64,000 nucleotides of DNA from Nitrincola alkalisediminis (GCF_009821115.1 NZ_VYTY01000007.1:124001-188000); one strand, 5' to 3'. Numbered from the stretch's first letter, positions 1 through 12,059 are shown. Numbers and translations are program-made. The notes: generated by a model from the letters alone, not told the origin.

Positions 1-1055
1 ACATGAACGTGAAGGAAGCACGTAAAATGGATTTGTTTATTCAATATGGCATGGTTGCGGCCATTCAAGCCTTTGAAGACTCAGGTCTAGAAGTAACTGA
101 TGAAAATGCTGGACGCATAGGTTGTGCTATTGGATCGGGTATCGGTGGTCTGCCGATGATTGAAGAGACACATAATGTCTTGAATGCATCGGGTCCGCGA
201 CGAGTGTCACCTTTCTTTGTGCCGGGCAGTATCATTAATATGATCGCGGGTAATTTGGCAATCAAATTTGGGCTTAAGGGTCCTAATATCGCCATTACAA
301 CGGCTTGTACATCCGGGACGCATAATATTGGTCATGCCATGCGTATGATTCAGTATGGTGATGCAGATGTGATGTTTGCTGGTGGTGCCGAGATGGCAAC
401 AACCCCCTTGGGTGTTGCGGGCTTTTCAGCGGCTCGTGCCTTGTCCACTCGTAATGACAATCCAGAAGCGGCAAGCCGTCCTTGGGACAGGGACCGTGAT
501 GGGTTTGTATTAGGAGAGGGGGCCGGTATTTTGGTTCTTGAAGAATACGAGCATGCCAAGGCACGTGGTGCTCGCATTTACTGTGAGCTGGCAGGCTTCG
601 GGATGAGCGATGACGCCTTTCATATGACTGCTCCTCCTGAGGATGGGTCGGGTGCAGCGATGTCGATGAACAATGCGATTCGAGACGCTGGTTTGAATTC
701 GGACGCCATTCACTATATCAATGCACACGGTACCTCAACTCCGGCAGGTGATATAGCCGAATCGAATGCGGCTAAGCATGTTCTAGGTGCTTACGCGCAC
801 CAGGTTCGTATGAGCTCAACTAAATCAATGATTGGTCATTTATTGGGGGCTGCAGGCGCGGTAGAGGCCGCATTCTCAGTATTGGCGATCCGTGATCAAG
901 TTGCACCGCCGACCATCAATCTGGACAACCCATCGGAAGGCTGTGATTTAAACTATGTTGCTCACCATGCGCAGCCCTGTAAAATCGAGGCAGCGATGTC
1001 CAACTCGTTTGGTTTCGGTGGAACCAACGGCACGTTAATCTTTAAAAAGCTCTAG
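1..1055 (+). CDS. fabF: Beta-ketoacyl-ACP synthase II, 5' part cut by window edge
   Basis: Condensing enzyme of type II fatty acid synthesis: it joins malonyl-ACP to a growing acyl-ACP in the cytosol. The reading frame is open at the window edge, and about 60 N-terminal residues seem missing, because the visible part starts near the family's KMDLFIQYG segment. The thiolase-fold active site is complete. The nucleophilic Cys lies in [10 protein letters not shown] (visible residues 101-110), with the two histidines in [11 protein letters not shown] and [12 protein letters not shown]. The C-terminal SFGFGGTNG loop is also present. FabF rather than FabB is favoured by the ACTSG context and by pabC-mltG-tmk-holB following, the usual gammaproteobacterial order. 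Confidence 0.93.
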   Translation, partial: MNVKEARKMDLFIQYGMVAAIQAFEDSGLEVTDENAGRIGCAIGSGIGGLPMIEETHNVLNASGPRRVSPFFVPGSIINMIAGNLAIKFGLKGPNIAITTACTSGTHNIGHAMRMIQYGDADVMFAGGAEMATTPLGVAGFSAARALSTRNDNPEAASRPWDRDRDGFVLGEGAGILVLEEYEHAKARGARIYCELAGFGMSDDAFHMTAPPEDGSGAAMSMNNAIRDAGLNSDAIHYINAHGTSTPAGDIAESNAAKHVLGAYAHQVRMSSTKSMIGHLLGAAGAVEAAFSVLAIRDQVAPPTINLDNPSEGCDLNYVAHHAQPCKIEAAMSNSFGFGGTNGTLIFKKL

Positions 1056-1145
1056 GTTCACGTCGCTATCAGAGTGACGTGCTCCTGTTATCTGTTTGCG
1101 GCAGTCTGAATGTTCAGTTCTGCCGTTATTTTAAGTCGATTTTAA

Positions 1146-1969
1146 ATGATGCAATCATCTTGTTGGGTAAATGGTGTTCCGGCTGAGCACATTAGCGTAA
1201 CTGATCGTGGTTTAAGTTACGGTCATGGCGTTTTTGAAACCTTGCCTATCGAGCATGGCACCCCGCTGTTGTGGTCTTTGCACCGAGCGCGAATGGTCAG
1301 TAGTTGCCAGCGTCTTGGTATCCCTATTCAATCCGTGGTAGAAGCAGTAGAGCAGGATATTCGTCAGTTCTTAGCAAATCAGACGGGAGTCTTGCGTATT
1401 ACGATTACCTGCGGGGAGGGGCTACGAGGCTATCGAATGCCGGATACGATTGTTCCCACACGAATTCTTCAATACTTACCGCCTACAACCTATCCCAATG
1501 AACCTGCTCGTGTTGGTATCAAGGCAATGCTTTGCCAGCAGCGTTTAGGTCTCTCGCCAAGCATGGCTGGGATGAAGCACTTAAATCGATTAGAACAGGT
1601 TCTCGCGCGTTCCGAATGGCAGACACCAGACCTGCAAGAGGGCGTTGTCTGTGATATCGATGATTATGTTATTGAAGGTACCATGAGTAATCTGTTCATG
1701 GTAAAGGCTGGTGAGCTTCATACCCCAAGCTTAGATCGTTGTGGTGTCTGGGGCGTGATGCGCCAGCATTTACTTCACTTGGCTGAGCGTGAAAGTATTG
1801 TTTTACATGAGGGGCGATATCGTCTGGATGATCTGCTTGCTTCAGATGAGGTCTTTTTTTGTAACAGTCTCATTGGTATTTGGCCATTGGTGGAACTGTC
1901 GCCCCATTCATTTGTCATTGGACCTGTGACACGTAAATTACAAGCATTGTTAGAGGCAAGTTACCGCGT

Positions 1970-1976
<7 letters not shown>
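1146..1976 (+). CDS. pabC: Aminodeoxychorismate lyase
   Basis: PLP enzyme of fold type IV that splits 4-amino-4-deoxychorismate into p-aminobenzoate and pyruvate for folate synthesis. At 276 residues it has the usual length. The N-terminal DRGLSYGHGVFET segment is typical of the family, and K144 in GMKHLNRLEQ is the expected PLP lysine. A later EGTMSNLF segment matches the cofactor phosphate loop. Two adjacent ATG codons could start it (1146 or 1149) and neither has a strong ribosome site. It overlaps mltG by 7 bases. Branched-chain aminotransferases share the fold, but the fabF/mltG neighbourhood makes PabC the better call. Confidence 0.9.
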
Positions 1977-4637
<2,661 letters not shown>

Positions 4638-4659
4638 CACTTCGAGGGTTTTTGTAAAG

Positions 4660-5010
4660 ATGTCAATTGTGCCGAGAATAAGCCACGGGATCTTGTCACT
4701 GACAATAGAGACAAAAGAAGATTTATATAAATCTTTTATGCCTTTTGTTGTGAACAGTGGTCTTTTTATTCCCACTTCCCGACCGTATCGCCTCGGTGAT
4801 GAAGTGTTTGTCTTGGTCACGCTGATGGATGAGCCTGATAAAATTCCAGTGACAGGTAAGGTCATATGGATCACGCCAAAAGCCGCTCAAGGTGGACGAG
4901 TGCCAGGAATAGGCATTCAGTTGTCAGGGGAAGATACGGCGCTGGTTCGTAAAATCGAAAATATTCTCGCCGGTGCGTTAAACAGTAATCGCCGCACCTA
5001 CACGCTTTAA
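4660..5010 (+). CDS. pilZ: PilZ domain protein, type IV pilus class
   Basis: 116-residue protein of the PilZ fold, at the locus of pilZ between holB and tatD. It contains the beta-barrel pattern SGLFIPTSRPYRLGDEV, VTGKVIWITPK and GIGIQLSG. The N-terminal RxxxR and (D/N)xSxxG motifs needed for cyclic-di-GMP binding are not evident, as is known for Pseudomonas PilZ itself, which acts in pilus assembly without binding the nucleotide. The start at 4660 is chosen because a GAGG site lies 12 bases upstream and the product then begins at the conserved region. An upstream in-frame ATG at 4522 would run 116 bases into holB. Confidence 0.85.
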   Translation: MSIVPRISHGILSLTIETKEDLYKSFMPFVVNSGLFIPTSRPYRLGDEVFVLVTLMDEPDKIPVTGKVIWITPKAAQGGRVPGIGIQLSGEDTALVRKIENILAGALNSNRRTYTL

Positions 5011-5035
5011 TAGATTTTTAGGACGGCCTCTTTTA

Positions 5036-5815
5036 ATGTTCATTGACTCCCACTGTCATCTTGATCGTATTAATCTTGAAAAACTCGGAGCATCTTTGTC
5101 CGATTTGGTGTCTGCCGCTCAAGCAAAGCAGGTCAATAAAATGCTCTGCGTTTCGATTGATTTAATTCAATTTCAAACCATGATGGATGCAATAGCGCCT
5201 TTTGAGAGTGTTTGGGCGTCAGCGGGCGTGCATCCTTTACATGTCGATGAACAGCCCTTTGATGAAGCCGCTCTACGTTCTGCATTGGCCAACCCTCGTG
5301 TGGTTGCTGTAGGAGAGTCTGGATTAGACTATTACTATAGCCGTGACCATATAGATGCTCAAAAAGTGAGTTTTTCTGGGCATTTACGCGTGGCCGGGGA
5401 GCTTGGCCTACCTATTATTGTCCATACCCGAGATGCACGTGAAGATACGTTGGATCTGATTGCATCACAGGGGAATTCCAAGTCAGCGGGTGTTTTGCAT
5501 TGTTTTACCGAGTCACTCGACATGGCTATGTCGGCTGTCGATTTAAACTATATGATTTCTTTTTCAGGCATTATCACGTTTCGTAATGCTAAAGCGCTAA
5601 GAGAGGTGGTGAAGGCTGTGCCTCTGGATCATATACTGATCGAAACGGATTCGCCTTATTTGGCACCTGTGCCTTTTAGAGGAAAACAAAACCAGCCGGC
5701 TTACGTCGTTGAAGTGGCTCAATGTGTTGCCGATATTAAGGGCATTACCATTGAAGAAGTGGCGTCTAGAACACAAGAAAACTTCTACCGTTTATTTAAT
5801 AAAGTTCCTGCCTAG
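5036..5815 (+). CDS. TatD-family metal-dependent hydrolase (YcfH)
   Basis: 259-residue TIM-barrel hydrolase of the TatD family, probably a deoxyribonuclease or a related phosphoesterase; the cellular substrate of the YcfH branch is not settled. The metal ligands are visible: SHCHLD at residues 5-10, GESGLDYYY, the histidines in IIVHTRDA and VLHCFTES, and the aspartate in IETDSPYLAP. It ends the fabF-to-tatD gene run, and an inverted repeat follows the stop codon. Confidence 0.92.
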   Translation: MFIDSHCHLDRINLEKLGASLSDLVSAAQAKQVNKMLCVSIDLIQFQTMMDAIAPFESVWASAGVHPLHVDEQPFDEAALRSALANPRVVAVGESGLDYYYSRDHIDAQKVSFSGHLRVAGELGLPIIVHTRDAREDTLDLIASQGNSKSAGVLHCFTESLDMAMSAVDLNYMISFSGIITFRNAKALREVVKAVPLDHILIETDSPYLAPVPFRGKQNQPAYVVEVAQCVADIKGITIEEVASRTQENFYRLFNKVPA

Positions 5816-5824
5816 CAGTACCTT

Positions 5825-5860
5825 ACCTTGCTGCTTAGGATATACCTGCAGCAGCAAGGT
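5825..5860. terminator. Inverted repeat between convergent tatD and cheW
   Basis: Perfect 10-bp inverted repeat (ACCTTGCTGC with GCAGCAAGGT) with a 16-base loop, lying between convergent genes. There is no strong T run on either side, so it is a weak terminator candidate. Confidence 0.4.
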
Positions 5861-5873
5861 GGTTAGGTCGCGA

Positions 5874-6437
5874 TCAGAACATGTGCTCGGTTTCTGCTGT
5901 TGGCGTAATGCTGAGCAGCATTTTTGTTAAATCCAACAGAATAATCAAGATGTTGTTATGGTAGCAAACGCCTTGGACAAAGCGGCGCGTTGACTCATCT
6001 CCGCTAAGGTTGGGTGCTCGATCAACACGATTGGCTGGCAGGTTAATCACCTCGTCAACGCTGTCGACCACTAACCCAATTACTTCTTTGTCATTGAGCT
6101 CAACAATAATGATGCGCGTGTTATCGTCCAGAGTGGAGTCGGGGAGATTAAACAAGCGACGTGTGTCAATAACGGTTACAACGTTGCCTCGTACGTTAAT
6201 AATACCAAGCACAGAGTAGTCGGCACCGGGTACAGGGGTGATATTGACAAAACGTAACACCTCTTTCACTTGCATAACATCAATGCCGAAGAGTTCCTTA
6301 TTCACCCGAAACGTAGCCCATTGATGATAAACGACATCGTCTTCATTCGCGCGACGCGCCGCTTCTTCTTGCTTTTTTTGATGCGTATTGTTGTTTTGGA
6401 GCATTCTTAGTTGCTCCGCAGCAGCTTCTAGACTCAT
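5874..6437 (-). CDS. cheW: CheW-like chemotaxis adaptor
   Basis: Adaptor that couples chemoreceptors to the CheA kinase. The 187-residue product has about 40 charged, glutamine-rich N-terminal residues, then a CheW domain (WATFRVNKELFGIDVMQVKE, GIINVRGNVVTVID and VIGLVVDSVDEVI segments). No receiver domain is present, so it is not CheV. The start at 6437 is chosen over an ATG at 6464 because AGGAA lies 7 bases upstream. It stands alone here, with no other chemotaxis gene adjacent. Confidence 0.88.
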   Translation of the reverse strand: MSLEAAAEQLRMLQNNNTHQKKQEEAARRANEDDVVYHQWATFRVNKELFGIDVMQVKEVLRFVNITPVPGADYSVLGIINVRGNVVTVIDTRRLFNLPDSTLDDNTRIIIVELNDKEVIGLVVDSVDEVINLPANRVDRAPNLSGDESTRRFVQGVCYHNNILIILLDLTKMLLSITPTAETEHMF

Positions 6438-6552
6438 GTTGTTATTCCTGTCAGTGGCCCACATGTAAGTGGAAAACCTGGTGAACCTGAGGTCATTACA
6501 GTATAGATGCAGTATCCCACAGCTGTCATCTACTTGAAAAGCCTATAGATGA

Positions 6553-6876
6553 TTAAAGACAATTATCCGGCTTTGGGAGCCCAGCCAAACAAGCCGCCAC
6601 TTTGGCCGGACTGCCTGGAAAAAGTTTAAGCAGGTGTAGGCTTTTGCCTTTTTCGGCTCCTAAATCCAATGCAACGGCTTTGCACAAAGGCCTCATAGCC
6701 GGTGAATGTTCATAGTTTTGGTAAAATCGACGCAAGAGGTAAATAATTTCCCAATGTTCGGGTGTTAATTGAATGTGTTTCTCCTGTGCAAGGTGTTCCG
6801 CAATATCTTCCGACCAGTCGGATAGGTTGCGTAAGTAGCCTTCGTCGTCCAGTAATTCTGATATAGAGGAAGTCAT
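6553..6876 (-). CDS. tusE: Sulfur-relay protein TusE (DsrC family)
   Basis: Last carrier of the Tus relay, which hands persulfide sulfur to MnmA for 2-thiolation of tRNA wobble uridine. The 107-residue product ends in GLPKPDNCL, giving the near-terminal sulfur-carrying Cys of the DsrC family. The internal LTPEHWEIIYLLRRFY segment is also characteristic. The ATG at 6876 lies just past the tusB stop; a TTG three codons-worth earlier overlaps that stop. It is last in the tusD-tusC-tusB-tusE operon. Confidence 0.92.
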   Translation of the reverse strand: MTSSISELLDDEGYLRNLSDWSEDIAEHLAQEKHIQLTPEHWEIIYLLRRFYQNYEHSPAMRPLCKAVALDLGAEKGKSLHLLKLFPGSPAKVAACLAGLPKPDNCL

Positions 6877-6878
6877 CT

Positions 6879-7166
6879 TCAAAACCAGCTCACAATTTTG
6901 TCATGCGTCACACTTAAGTGTACGAACTCATCCATTTCAATTAAATCCACTTCAGGCACTAGCGGCAGTAGGCCACGGGCTTGAGCATCAAGGCGCAGTG
7001 CCTTGATGTTTAGGGCTATGGGGAATTTAGCTCTGTGTGTATCGAGTAACCAGTAGACGCCATCCTCGATTAGCAGCAGGGTATCATCAGGCTGAAGGCT
7101 GCTCAGGCAGCTCTGCATAAGGCTGGCATTTGAAGGTGCTTGATTAAGTGTATGTAGCGAGGTCAT
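6879..7166 (-). CDS. tusB: Sulfur-relay protein TusB (DsrH family)
   Basis: Small subunit of the TusBCD heterohexamer that receives sulfur from TusA. The 95-residue product starts MTSLHTLNQAP, close to the LHTL start of E. coli TusB, and has the DDTLLLIEDGVYW segment. The ATG at 7166 is preferred to a TTG five codons upstream. It ends in contact with tusE and begins 21 bases after tusC. Confidence 0.88.
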   Translation of the reverse strand: MTSLHTLNQAPSNASLMQSCLSSLQPDDTLLLIEDGVYWLLDTHRAKFPIALNIKALRLDAQARGLLPLVPEVDLIEMDEFVHLSVTHDKIVSWF

Positions 7167-7187
7167 AAATAGAGCGTCCAACTTAAT

Positions 7188-7553
7188 TCAAACGGTTAAT
7201 ACAACGTCACTATTCGCTATCAGTTGAGAAATCTCGACTTTATTAAGCAATGTGACGGGAAGGTGCAGTTCAGAATGGCGGATGCCATGATGTGTTAACG
7301 CATCGGCATCTACATAGATCTGCTCGATATCGTATAAAGAAAGTGAGGATTGCAGGCTGTTTAGGTTTTTCTGCTGTATCACCTGCGGGTCTTGGTTTGT
7401 TAAAAGCTGCAGAACACCGTCGTCTAGCAGTAAAAGTGCAACCGACTGTTCAAATACGGAGCAGGTGAGCGCGATGTCTAAAAGATCACGGGCTGCGGAG
7501 GAGCCATAGGGCGCGCGTCGGCTCATTAATAGAATATTCTTGGGTGCGTTCAT
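7188..7553 (-). CDS. tusC: Sulfur-relay protein TusC (DsrF family)
   Basis: 121-residue DsrF-like subunit of TusBCD. It begins KNILLMSRRAPYGSSAARDLLD, the SRRAPYG-type opening usual for TusC, followed by ALLLLDDGVLQL. It overlaps the end of tusD by 4 bases. No catalytic role is expected; in the E. coli complex only TusD carries the essential cysteine. Confidence 0.9.
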   Translation of the reverse strand: MNAPKNILLMSRRAPYGSSAARDLLDIALTCSVFEQSVALLLLDDGVLQLLTNQDPQVIQQKNLNSLQSSLSLYDIEQIYVDADALTHHGIRHSELHLPVTLLNKVEISQLIANSDVVLTV

Positions 7554-7948
7554 CCTTGTCCTCCAAACGTAATCACACGATCCGATAGGATGCAGGCTTC
7601 AACCAATTGACCGAGTCCCGATAGGTTAAATTTTTCGGCTAAATTTGTTTGATTCTGTTCGTAACGCTTGGCTTCTGTGCTGTCCAAAACTCCACGACGA
7701 ATAGCCGCCGCAATGCAAATAACCAAGTCAATAGAGTGTTCTTCGGCGAGAGCTTGCCACGCACGCATCGTGTTGAGCTCATCTGGAGGTGAGCTAATCA
7801 GTTGATTGCCATTAAAGACACCGTCTCGATAAAAGAAGACCCGGTGTAGCGTGTGGCCAGCGCTTAATAAGGCTTTGCAGAATCGGAGGGCGCTTTCCGG
7901 AGCTGCATTTTGGCAAGGCGATGCATGCACGACGACAGTAAAGATCAC
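7550..7948 (-). CDS. tusD: Sulfurtransferase TusD (DsrE family)
   Basis: Catalytic subunit of TusBCD, which accepts persulfide from TusA and passes it to TusE. The 132-residue product has the DsrE fold, and the conserved active cysteine sits in LVICIAAAIRRGV. HRVFFYRDGVFNGN is another family signature. It is the first gene of the minus-strand tusDCBE operon and is separated from yccA by a strong terminator. Confidence 0.93.
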   Translation of the reverse strand: MIFTVVVHASPCQNAAPESALRFCKALLSAGHTLHRVFFYRDGVFNGNQLISSPPDELNTMRAWQALAEEHSIDLVICIAAAIRRGVLDSTEAKRYEQNQTNLAEKFNLSGLGQLVEACILSDRVITFGGQG

Positions 7949-7980
7949 GTTGATTACTCTGATTCATTAAATTCAACAAA

Positions 7981-8015
7981 AAAGCCCCGTTATCAGTTTA
8001 GGATAACGGGGCTTT
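7981..8015 (-). terminator. Intrinsic terminator after yccA
   Basis: 14-bp perfect stem (AAAGCCCCGTTATC with GATAACGGGGCTTT, 7-base loop). On the minus strand it is followed by a T run, so it ends the yccA transcript and separates it from tusDCBE. Confidence 0.9.
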
Positions 8016-8028
8016 GATGACACGGATA

Positions 8029-8709
8029 TTAGTCGTTGCTAAGTACGCCTACGAGGTGCAATAAGTGCACGAATAGGTTGTAAATGCTTAGGTACAGACT
8101 GACCGTTGCCATAATGTAGTTTTGATAGTGTCCGTTGATGATATTGCTGGTGTCATACAGAATAAAACCGGCCATCAGCAACACGACCAAGGCAGAAAAC
8201 GCCAAGTGCAGGGCAGGCATGTGAATGCCAAATAATGGCAGAACAAGCAACGCAACCATTGCGATCAGCATAACGATAGCACCCGTGGCTAAAAAGCCAC
8301 CCATGAAGCTAAAGTCGCGCTTGCTGGTCATAACGTAAGCGGATAAACCGACGAATGTCAGACCGGTCATGCCCAACGCTGTTACGACGATTTGTCCGCC
8401 GCCTTGCATTGCTAAATAGTGATTGAGCAGAGGCCCTAAGCCAAACCCTAAAAGTCCTGTAAATGCAAATACCAAAGGCAGAGCTGCAGCAGAGTTTTGC
8501 TTGCGATTCAGAACAAAGAGTAGGCCAAAGCTTACCAATACACTGCCGATGTAGAATAAGAAAGGTGGATTGATAATGGTTGATATTAGCGCCGTCACAG
8601 CACTGAAAACCATGGTCATGGCCAACAGCATGTATGTCTGGCGTATCACTTTATTGGTGCGTAGAACCGACTCTTCCGAGCGGTAACCTACATTTTGTAC
8701 TTTATCCAT
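8029..8709 (-). CDS. yccA: Bax inhibitor-1 / YccA family membrane protein
   Basis: Seven-helix inner-membrane protein; E. coli YccA modulates FtsH-dependent proteolysis of membrane proteins. The 226-residue product has a short charged N-terminus, then hydrophobic segments throughout, and ends with the VSLYLSIYNLFVHLLHLVG signature of the family. The start at 8709 is chosen because GAGG lies about 7 bases upstream; an ATG at 8721 is also in frame. It sits upstream of tusD, as in Pseudomonas and E. coli relatives. Confidence 0.9.
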   Translation of the reverse strand: MDKVQNVGYRSEESVLRTNKVIRQTYMLLAMTMVFSAVTALISTIINPPFLFYIGSVLVSFGLLFVLNRKQNSAAALPLVFAFTGLLGFGLGPLLNHYLAMQGGGQIVVTALGMTGLTFVGLSAYVMTSKRDFSFMGGFLATGAIVMLIAMVALLVLPLFGIHMPALHLAFSALVVLLMAGFILYDTSNIINGHYQNYIMATVSLYLSIYNLFVHLLHLVGVLSND

Positions 8710-8838
8710 AGTGGTCCTCATTTTTGTTCAAGTCTGTCCAACGTTGAATAATCAGGGTATCTTCCCGTAAGTTCAAGTCTTTGACCGACTATAATGCAAT
8801 AAATTCACAAATTCTTCTGTCGGGAGTCGTTTTTTTTC

Positions 8839-9594
8839 ATGCTAACATCCACCTATACGCTTGATCTGCTCTATGAAGATCAATGGATCACTCTTGTCAA
8901 TAAACCCTCAGGTTTGCTCGTGCATCCGAGTTGGATTTCACACCCTGATGAGCCTACCTTGGTCGGGCTTTTGAAAGAGCGCTACCCTGATCAAGTCGTG
9001 CATACGGTGCATCGTTTAGATCGAGCCACCTCAGGTGTGATCCTGTTTGCGCGTGATAAAGACGCCGTTAAATCGCTAAATGCGCAGTTTGCTGAAGGGT
9101 CTGTCAAAAAAACCTATCTGTGCGTTGTGCGAGGTTGGACCGACGATGAAGGAACAATCGACTACGCACTTAAGCCAATATATGACAAGTTTGCGGATCC
9201 ACTCGCCGATCCAGATAAAGCCCCTAAACCAGCCATCACTCATTACAAGACGCTTGCTCGGGTTGAATTGCCTATTCCTGTAGGGCGTTATCCGGTCGCG
9301 CGTTACTCTTTAGTCAGGGTTCAGCCGGAAACAGGCCGGAAACATCAAATTCGTCGCCACATGAAGCATATCTTGCATCCATTGGTTGGTGATACGAACC
9401 ACGGAGAAGGGCGTCATAATCGTTTATTTCGAGAGCATTTTGACTGCCATCGCTTATTGTTAATGGCAACAGAGTTGCATTGCCAGCATCCGGTCACTCA
9501 GGCATCTCTTCACTTTAAAGCACCTCTGGATGCCCAAACGCTCTCCGTATTTGACAGGTTAGGCTGGCAAAACATTCAGTTGTTCGAAGTTTAA
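8839..9594 (+). CDS. truC: RluA-family pseudouridine synthase, TruC-like
   Basis: Isomerises a uridine in tRNA (position 65 if it is TruC) to pseudouridine. The 251-residue product has the catalytic HRLDRATSG motif, with Asp at about residue 61, preceded by NKPSGLLVHPS and followed by VRVQPETGRKHQIRRHM. There is no S4 domain, as in TruC. Residues 110-140 hold the ALKPIYDKFADP insertion typical of TruC. Assignment to TruC rather than another RluA member is likely but not certain. Confidence 0.85.
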   Translation: MLTSTYTLDLLYEDQWITLVNKPSGLLVHPSWISHPDEPTLVGLLKERYPDQVVHTVHRLDRATSGVILFARDKDAVKSLNAQFAEGSVKKTYLCVVRGWTDDEGTIDYALKPIYDKFADPLADPDKAPKPAITHYKTLARVELPIPVGRYPVARYSLVRVQPETGRKHQIRRHMKHILHPLVGDTNHGEGRHNRLFREHFDCHRLLLMATELHCQHPVTQASLHFKAPLDAQTLSVFDRLGWQNIQLFEV

Positions 9595-9688
9595 GGGTTT
9601 TTTTGCAATCCAGAGCGTTATTGATTGCGAATTTTGTCCCTCATGGTAGCATTATCAACACTTCTAATTAATTTAAAATAACGTTTAC

Positions 9689-10480
9689 ATGACCAATCAG
9701 CCGACCGATTTTAGCCCTCTATTACAGCGATTTTCAAATAACGCCCCCTTGCGTATTGCATTGATTGGTGCCATGGATCAGGAGATCGAACTTCTGAAAA
9801 ATACCCTAGCAGACTGTCAGTCTTTTTCAGTTGCTGGGTATGAGTTTCATCAAGGACACATGCACGGCGTGGATGTGATTCTTCTTAAGTCCGGTATTGG
9901 CAAAGTGAATGCCGCCATAGGTACAGCTGTCCTTTTGCATGATTTCAAGCCGGATTGTGTGATCAATACGGGGTCTGCAGGTGGCTTTGACCCCTCATTA
10001 AAGGTGGGTGATCTTGTTATCTCGAAAGAAGTCTTGCATCACGATGCCGATCTAACCATCTTTGGCTATCGCCCTGGGCAATTGCCGGGCATGCCACCTG
10101 CATTTATACCGGATCCTTTATTGTCTGATATTGCTGAGTTCTGTATTAATCAGATAGAAGGTGTTGCAACTGTTCATGGTTTGATTGCGACAGGCGACAG
10201 CTTTATGAATCAACCAGAAAAAGTGGAAGCAACGCGGACCCTATTTCCAGATATTAAAGCCGTAGAGATGGAAGCCGCCGCAATTGCGCAAACGTGCCAT
10301 CGTTTTGATGTCCCCTTTATTGTTATTCGCGCGCTATCCGATATTGCTGGAAAAGAGTCGAATGTCTCCTTTAAGGAGTTTTTAGAAACGGCAGCCACGC
10401 ATTCAGCAAAAATGGTGGATGCCATTGTCGCTGAGGTCGTGGCGCGTCATCACCAACAAACAAACCCTATCGATCAGTAA
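9689..10480 (+). CDS. mtnN: 5'-methylthioadenosine/S-adenosylhomocysteine nucleosidase
   Basis: Hydrolyses methylthioadenosine and S-adenosylhomocysteine to adenine and a thioribose sugar, for methionine salvage and removal of SAH. The 263-residue product is about 30 residues longer than E. coli MtnN because of an N-terminal extension before IALIGAMDQEIE. Catalytic features are E32 in that segment, the VEMEAAAIAQ motif and RALSDIAG with the proton-donating Asp. It converges on the TlpA-like gene with a 16-base gap. Confidence 0.92.
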   Translation: MTNQPTDFSPLLQRFSNNAPLRIALIGAMDQEIELLKNTLADCQSFSVAGYEFHQGHMHGVDVILLKSGIGKVNAAIGTAVLLHDFKPDCVINTGSAGGFDPSLKVGDLVISKEVLHHDADLTIFGYRPGQLPGMPPAFIPDPLLSDIAEFCINQIEGVATVHGLIATGDSFMNQPEKVEATRTLFPDIKAVEMEAAAIAQTCHRFDVPFIVIRALSDIAGKESNVSFKEFLETAATHSAKMVDAIVAEVVARHHQQTNPIDQ

Positions 10481-10496
10481 GCGAAGGGCTTTTCGT

Positions 10497-11021
10497 TTAG
10501 AATAAGGAACGAATGGGTTCATAAACGTCAGGTTGATCCCATTCCTTCTCTCCCACGACCCGCTCAATTAGATTCCCATCCTTGTCAAACAGAAGCGTCG
10601 TTGGTAAGCCGCGCAAGCCAAACTCCCCAAATCCTTTCCATTCTGGGTCCAGCCAAACTGGGAAGATGAGTTCTGTCTCAAATGCCTCTAAAAACTCCAC
10701 AACCGTTTCTTGAGCTTCACCGGCATTAATCGCAATAATTTGAAAGGGTTCGTCTGTAAACGTCTGTTGAAGTCGGTTAAACGCAGGCATTTCGTGGATA
10801 CAAGGGGGACACCAGGTTGCCCAAAAATTGACCAACAGCACCTTGCCTTTATAATCATCTAAAGCGGCCGAGCTGCCTTCTACCTGAGTAAAGTGATGCG
10901 TCATTCCATCTGCCGAGAGGGTGGTGGAAAAACCGCTGATGAAGATGATAAGCGCAAGGATTAAGGGTAAAGATAAAACAGATGATTTCAACACGAGAGC
11001 CTCTTGTGAGTTTGGATTCAT
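10497..11021 (-). CDS. TlpA/ResA-like periplasmic thioredoxin
   Basis: 174-residue thiol-disulfide oxidoreductase. An N-terminal hydrophobic segment (residues 13-33) is a signal or anchor sequence, so the enzyme should act in the periplasm. The thioredoxin active site is WCPPC within LVNFWATWCPPCIHEMP, and the cis-proline is in GLPTTLLFDKDG. Such proteins reduce apocytochrome c or other periplasmic thiols; nothing nearby fixes the partner. Confidence 0.88.
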   Translation of the reverse strand: MNPNSQEALVLKSSVLSLPLILALIIFISGFSTTLSADGMTHHFTQVEGSSAALDDYKGKVLLVNFWATWCPPCIHEMPAFNRLQQTFTDEPFQIIAINAGEAQETVVEFLEAFETELIFPVWLDPEWKGFGEFGLRGLPTTLLFDKDGNLIERVVGEKEWDQPDVYEPIRSLF

Positions 11022-11092
11022 ATCTTAATTCTTGTATTGTAGTTTGCCAAAGAGAGATTGGATCTTTCGTACGACAAAAATGAGAGAGTAGC

Positions 11093-11965
11093 ATGGCAAA
11101 AGTAGCATTTATCGGACTCGGTACAATGGGGTATCCTATGGCGGGTCATCTGGCTAAGGCTGGACATGACGTTTGTGTGTATAACCGTACAGAGTCTAAG
11201 GCTCAGGCTTGGGCGAGTGAATACTCGGGGAGATATGCCACCACCCCGGCGCTGGCCGCCGAAGGCGCTGATGTTGTGATGACCTGTGTCGGTAATGACG
11301 ACGATTTGCGTGCCGTTACCTTGGGTGAACAGGGCGTAATGTCGACCATGCGTGCGGGTGCAATTCTGGTTGACCACACGACGGCGTCTGCAGAGGTGGC
11401 CAAAGAGTTGTACGCCGTTGCAAAAAGCAAATTCTTGGGGTGTCTAGATGCGCCAGTATCTGGAGGTCAAGCAGGGGCGGAGCAGGGCGTGCTCAGTATT
11501 ATGGTGGGTGGGGACTCGCATGATTACGACCAGGTTTCAGGCGTACTGGATGCTTATGCTCGCTCTCAGAAATTAATGGGAGAGGCGGGTGCAGGCCAGC
11601 TTGCGAAAATGGTCAACCAAATTTGCATTGCGGGCTTAGTGCAAGGGCTTGCTGAGGCTGTTCATTTTGCCAAGCAATCGGGTCTAGACGCTGAGAAAGT
11701 GTTTGAGGTTATACAGCACGGTGCAGCCGGTTCGTGGCAAATGGTAAACCGCCATAAAACCATGCTAAACAACGAGTTTGATTTTGGTTTTGCCGTGGAT
11801 TGGATGCGTAAAGACTTGGATATAACCTTAACTGAAGCGCGTCGCAATGGTGCTCAATTGCCCGTTACCGCCTTAGTTGATCAGTTTTACGCGGATGTAC
11901 AGAACATGGGAGGAGGTCGATGGGATACCTCGAGCCTGCTAAAAAGGCTTGAGCGTTCGTCGTAA
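11093..11965 (+). CDS. 3-hydroxyisobutyrate dehydrogenase family oxidoreductase
   Basis: NAD(P)-dependent beta-hydroxyacid dehydrogenase of 290 residues. The Rossmann motif FIGLGTMGYPMAGHLAKAGH is at residues 5-24. The substrate loop DAPVSGGQAGAEQG and the catalytic lysine in GQLAKMVNQI follow. Candidate substrates in the family include 3-hydroxyisobutyrate, tartronate semialdehyde and succinic semialdehyde; the sequence alone does not choose. It is monocistronic by spacing. Confidence 0.88.
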   Translation: MAKVAFIGLGTMGYPMAGHLAKAGHDVCVYNRTESKAQAWASEYSGRYATTPALAAEGADVVMTCVGNDDDLRAVTLGEQGVMSTMRAGAILVDHTTASAEVAKELYAVAKSKFLGCLDAPVSGGQAGAEQGVLSIMVGGDSHDYDQVSGVLDAYARSQKLMGEAGAGQLAKMVNQICIAGLVQGLAEAVHFAKQSGLDAEKVFEVIQHGAAGSWQMVNRHKTMLNNEFDFGFAVDWMRKDLDITLTEARRNGAQLPVTALVDQFYADVQNMGGGRWDTSSLLKRLERSS

Positions 11966-12059
11966 TTCTCTATAATTCCGTTCGAAAGGGCGCTAGACCC
12001 TAAACGATTCCAATGGGCGGTATCCGCCGTCCATGCATTTATAATTAAGAGAGAGTTCT

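Noticed and set aside
295-728. Long minus-strand frames inside fabF
   Set aside because: They are antisense to a clear condensing-enzyme gene, lack ribosome sites and show no family motif.
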